Assembly: GCF_001697145.1 (NCBI RefSeq)
Contig: NZ_CP012719.1
Coordinates: 468,501 to 532,500 of the forward strand
From: Streptococcus anginosus
GTDB taxonomy: Bacteria; Bacillota; Bacilli; Lactobacillales; Streptococcaceae
Length of the DNA stretch: 64,000 bases
Reading direction: 5' to 3'
Numbering within the stretch: the first letter of the stretch is position 1; every line of letters starts with the position of its first letter. This document shows positions 60,327-64,000 of this stretch, piece after piece. Below the pieces are notes generated by a model. That model saw nothing but the letters and a program-made list of their open reading frames with translations. It was not told the origin of the DNA and made no database searches. The translations under genes and the position numbers were made by a program.

Positions 60327-61017
60327 GACAGTACTGGTGACGGGAGTCAGTTCAGGGATTGGACGAGCACAGGCACAGCTCTTTTTGGAAAATGGCTGGC
60401 GCGTCTATGGTGTAGACCAGTCTAAAAAACCAAACCTGACAGGAGATTTTCATTTTCTTCAACAAGATTTAACGCTGGCGCTTCAGTCAGTTTTTAACTG
60501 GTGCCCGCAGGTGGATGTCCTCTGCAATACAGCTGGAGTGCTGGATGATTACAAGCCACTTCTTGAGCAATCCGCTCAGGAGATCCAAGAAATTTTCGAG
60601 ATTAACTATGTAACACCAGTAGAGTTAACTCGTTATTATCTGACGCAGATGCTGAAGAAACAGTCAGGCATCATCATCAATATGTGCTCTATTGCATCGA
60701 GTTTAGCTGGTGGTGGCGGGCATGCTTATACCTCTTCTAAGCATGCTTTAGCAGGATTTACCAAGCAGTTGGCACTAGACTATGCGGAGCAGGGAGTGCA
60801 GGTTTTTGGGATTGCTCCCGGTGCGGTCAAAACGGGCATGACTGCGGCAGATTTTGAACCAGGTGGCTTAGCAGATTGGGTTGCTGAAGAAACGCCGATC
60901 AAGCGCTGGTTAGATCCTCAAGAAGTGGCTGATGTCACCCTTTTTCTAGCCAGTGGCAAGGCAGCTGCTATGCAGGGCGAGATTCTCAAAATCGACGGTG
61001 GTTGGAGCTTGAAGTGA
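60319..61017 (+). CDS. Short-chain dehydrogenase/reductase (FabG-like)
   Basis: This 232-residue NAD(P)-dependent oxidoreductase has the nucleotide-binding TGVSSGIGRAQA, the NTAG motif, active-site Ser in NMCSIASSL and YTSSKHALAGF with the catalytic Tyr-x-x-x-Lys. The start at 60319 overlaps the DUF2829 stop and has ggtggaag upstream. It is annotated as 3-oxoacyl-ACP reductase in related genomes, but it lies outside the fab cluster and its substrate is not known. Confidence 0.88.
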   Translation: MTKTVLVTGVSSGIGRAQAQLFLENGWRVYGVDQSKKPNLTGDFHFLQQDLTLALQSVFNWCPQVDVLCNTAGVLDDYKPLLEQSAQEIQEIFEINYVTPVELTRYYLTQMLKKQSGIIINMCSIASSLAGGGGHAYTSSKHALAGFTKQLALDYAEQGVQVFGIAPGAVKTGMTAADFEPGGLADWVAEETPIKRWLDPQEVADVTLFLASGKAAAMQGEILKIDGGWSLK

Positions 61018-61037
61018 GGAAATCAAAGGTGAAAGCA

Positions 61038-61775
61038 ATGAAGACTAAGTATTTTTACTCTTGGTCTAAAAACATGGTTGTTTACGGCTTGGATGCTGGC
61101 CTAGGAAAGCTCTTCATGAACGAATCTGAGACAGCCTGCCTATACCAATTAGGAAATTTCATCTTTCCGGCTGGTCAGGCGGATTCGGATTTTTGGCAGG
61201 ATTATAGCACAAAATACAGCTTGGCTGACAAGGTCATTATCTCTGAGGAGCCCAGTTGGCAAGAGTTTCTAGATAGTCAGAGTGAGCTGGGCAAGTTTAC
61301 TCGTTATGCTTTTGCGGACAAGGTTGCCTTTGACACAGAGGCTTTGGAGAAATGGCAGAGCAGGCTACCTGTAAACTACTACCTTTGTCCGATTGATACG
61401 GAGAGTTATGAGCGTTTGGCTGAGGAAGCCTAGTCTCAGGATTTGCAGGGTGATTTTTCCGATTTTGACCATTTTCAAGCGGCGGGTGGCTTTGGTTTTT
61501 TACTCTATTTAGGAGAGGAAATCATCGCTGGCGTATCGACAGGATTGGTCTATCATGGAGCTCTTGAGATTGAAATTGCTACCAAGCCAACCTACCAAAG
61601 ATAGGGCTTGGTCAAAATCTTGGGTGCCCAGATGATTTTAGAAGCTCAAAGACGCTCACACTTTCCTCTCTGGGATGCGCACAATGAAGCTTCCAAGAAG
61701 GTTGCAGAAAGCTCGGGCTATCAGTGTCTAGGAGTTTATCCGGCTTATGAATGGAAAGGGACTTTTGACCAATGA
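61038..61775 (+). pseudogene. GNAT acetyltransferase gene with two in-frame TAG codons
   Basis: One reading frame runs from MKTKYFYSWSKNMVVYGLDAG (61038) to TGA at 61773. It is interrupted only by TAG at 61431 and TAG at 61602. The part after the first stop reads GGFGFLLYLGEEIIAGVSTG and the second stop falls in the acetyl-CoA loop (PTYQR-stop-GLVKILG). No frameshift is present, so the decay is recent. The next gene starts within its final ATGA. Whether the first 131 residues are made is unknown. Confidence 0.82.
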
Positions 61776-62104
61776 AGAAAAACCAAACCTATTTCTTAAA
61801 AGACATCATTGAGGCTGTAAAATCGGAAGAGCTAGATGATGATTTCTGTTTGTATGCTAAGGAAAATGGAGAACTGAATTTTCAGGACAGCTACTTGCTT
61901 GCTGATTATCCTCAAATAGTGGATAATAGGGATGTTTACCCTAGACAGGTAAGGGAGCAAGAGATGGAGCTGATTTATTACGGTGAAGATTTTGCGGATG
62001 TTCTCTTGTCAGTTATGGAGCAGAAAGCAGAAGCGACTGATCAAGAGTGTTTACAGGCTTTGCTTTACTATTATGAGCGTGATGACTTTATGGATTATTT
62101 ATGA
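61772..62104 (+). CDS. Hypothetical acidic protein
   Basis: This 110-residue soluble, strongly acidic protein is not recognised with confidence. It is rich in Asp/Glu and Tyr and has no membrane segment. It starts within the stop of the broken GNAT gene (ATGA) and overlaps the next gene by four bases, so it belongs to the same operon. Confidence 0.65.
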   Translation: MKKNQTYFLKDIIEAVKSEELDDDFCLYAKENGELNFQDSYLLADYPQIVDNRDVYPRQVREQEMELIYYGEDFADVLLSVMEQKAEATDQECLQALLYYYERDDFMDYL

Positions 62105-62115
62105 GGAGTGTGAAA

Positions 62116-62805
62116 ATGCGTCAAGATTTAGATAATACGTTTGATATAATAATTAAGAATGAGGAGAAATTATATAAAAATTTATATTTTGAAGGCAATG
62201 TTGAAAAAAATCCAACGTATTTTAAAGATATGAAGAAAATGTATGTAAAAGAGTGGGAAGGAATTAGGAACCCTAATAATATTTTTATTCCATTCATATT
62301 GGTAAGTATGGAATCTATTCTTAAAAAAATAATTGAAATTGATAATAATAAAAAAGTTTATCCCAAAAATATTTTGGAGAAATTGCTATCAAATGATTCC
62401 CCGTTAAAAAATATAAATTCTAAAATTGTTTATCAGATTGGTGAACAGACTTCAAAAAATTCCATGAGTATTTTAGCTGAGGCAGATGCTGAAGATCTAA
62501 TAAATATTGCAAAAGATTATGTTTCCCAAGAATGGGGTATCCCTAAAGAACGTCTAATAGTATCACGTTTTGATAAAAATGGCTATATCATAAACTTACG
62601 AAAAATTTTGGAGGATATACAAGAAAGATATTATTCTAAAGAGAATAAATTCGGAAATAGTTATAGAAACATAATTATGCATTCAGAACGACCGTTATTA
62701 ATTGAAGATGAAAAAATATTTGCCGAAATGATTAACGATTATTGTCGTTTAATTAAATCATTTTGGAGAAATGTTACAAAATATGAGAATACACAGGAGA
62801 AATGA
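62116..62805 (+). CDS. AT-rich hypothetical protein with a HEPN-type motif
   Basis: This 229-residue protein starts at 62116 (MRQDLDNTFDII) after aggagtgtg. Its DNA is clearly more AT-rich than its neighbours, a sign of transfer. Near the C-terminus SYRNIIMHSERPLL contains R-N-x-x-x-H, the catalytic signature of HEPN ribonucleases, in a helical setting. The rest is helical with no other known motif. An abortive-infection or RNA-cleaving role is possible but not shown. It overlaps the ASCH gene by four bases. Confidence 0.65.
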   Translation: MRQDLDNTFDIIIKNEEKLYKNLYFEGNVEKNPTYFKDMKKMYVKEWEGIRNPNNIFIPFILVSMESILKKIIEIDNNKKVYPKNILEKLLSNDSPLKNINSKIVYQIGEQTSKNSMSILAEADAEDLINIAKDYVSQEWGIPKERLIVSRFDKNGYIINLRKILEDIQERYYSKENKFGNSYRNIIMHSERPLLIEDEKIFAEMINDYCRLIKSFWRNVTKYENTQEK

Positions 62806-63245
62806 TGACCCCAAAAGAAATGTGGCAGGCATATAAGAAAATCAATCCAGAAATTGGCGACGAGATTAATGCCTGGGCCTTCGGTACCTTGGCAGATCAG
62901 CTTGCCGACTTAGTGCTTCGTGGTGAAAAGACAGCGACGGCTTCGGCCTATGAGCTCTATAAGCTTGAAAATAAGCCCGTGCCGCAGGTAGGAACCCTTG
63001 ATGTGATTTTAGACGGTCAAGGTCAAGCTGTCTGCATCATTAAAGTGACCAAGGTAACGGTTGTCCCTTTCAATCAAGTGTTTGCAGAGCACGCTTTTAA
63101 AGAAGGAGAGGGAGATAAATCTTTGGCTTACTGGCGGCAGGTGCATGAGGAACTCTTCACGGAATGGATGGCTGAAGCCGGCTTAGCTTTCTCAGAGGAG
63201 ACGGGCGTGGTCTTGGAGGAGTTTTGCAAGGTTTATCCGATATAA
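62802..63245 (+). CDS. ASCH-domain protein
   Basis: This 147-residue protein matches the ASCH (PUA-related) fold, which binds RNA or modified nucleosides; some members hydrolyse N4-acetylcytidine. AFGTLADQLADLVLRGEKTATAS carries the conserved G-x-K-x-x-T. KVTVVPFNQVFAEHAFKEGEGD is the second family motif. The start has caggaga and overlaps the upstream gene. Confidence 0.85.
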   Translation: MMTPKEMWQAYKKINPEIGDEINAWAFGTLADQLADLVLRGEKTATASAYELYKLENKPVPQVGTLDVILDGQGQAVCIIKVTKVTVVPFNQVFAEHAFKEGEGDKSLAYWRQVHEELFTEWMAEAGLAFSEETGVVLEEFCKVYPI

Positions 63246-63277
63246 AAGATGCGGATTAAAGCATTACAGAGAGAATC

Positions 63278-63306
63278 TTAACAAATGATATAAAAAATGC
63301 TATAAT
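63278..63306 (+). promoter_or_regulatory. glmU promoter
   Basis: TTAACA (63278-63283), a 17-base spacer and an extended -10, TGCTATAAT (63298-63306), lie 33 bases before the start. Confidence 0.8.
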
Positions 63307-63308
63307 AA

Positions 63309-64000
<692 letters not shown>

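Overview
The window is chromosomal DNA of a low-GC Firmicute, almost certainly a viridans-type Streptococcus. The housekeeping order fits (ppaC, murE with the L-lysine motif, upp-clpP-ylbG-livJHMGF-acuB, tmk-holB-yabA-rsmI, metG, glmU), and so do the CtsR, CodY and MET-box type operators. I cannot fix the species from the sequence alone.

1-33970 is mostly core genome: the pflA 3' end, ppaC, murE, a YtgP/MurJ-like flippase, a metB-patB sulfur amino acid pair behind a MET box, and an M-box riboswitch with a possible leader peptide ahead of an MgtA Mg2+ ATPase. It continues with upp, clpP under CtsR, the branched-chain amino acid transporter behind a CodY box, the tmk-holB-yabA-rsmI replication cluster, ogt, nth, exoA, an orphan sdpRI pair with a clear operator, DUF3290/DUF421, a SemiSWEET and metG. 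A 41-bp tandem array with seven clear copies lies between metG and a DUF2974 lipase-like gene.

34000-48100 is a lantibiotic or peptide-antibiotic resistance locus. It holds a BceRS/NsrRK-like two-component system, a TraX-like membrane protein, two nearly identical BceAB/NsrFP transporters, an NSR-type S41 peptidase, and an embedded ABC/LytTR/DUF3021 cassette. Four promoters carry the same operator (CTTACA-N4-TGTAAG, or with 7-bp arms) at 52-53 bp from the -10 box, so one regulon can be read directly from the sequence. One of these promoters drives a 42-residue peptide gene. A frameshifted relative of that gene sits just before the other transporter.

48100-50200 holds acetyltransferases, a frameshifted sugar-phosphate-isomerase-like gene and cspA.

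50220-60109 is an integrated satellite-like element (PICI-like) bounded by a 20-bp direct repeat. The repeat is the first 20 bases of a DUF2829 (Tad2-family) gene, which is rebuilt at the right end. The element carries a tyrosine integrase, divergent XRE regulators, a Rha-like regulator, an excisionase-like HTH protein, a primase-like protein and a P4-type primase/helicase. It also has an iteron/AT-rich origin candidate, a ClpP-like prohead protease and a protein of unknown function. No terminase, portal or tail gene is visible. A cluster of nine palindromes and a candidate small RNA also lie inside it.

60090-64000 is the DUF2829 gene, an SDR reductase, an acetyltransferase gene broken by two in-frame TAG codons, two AT-rich hypothetical genes (one with a HEPN-type RNxxxH motif), an ASCH-domain gene and the 5' part of glmU.
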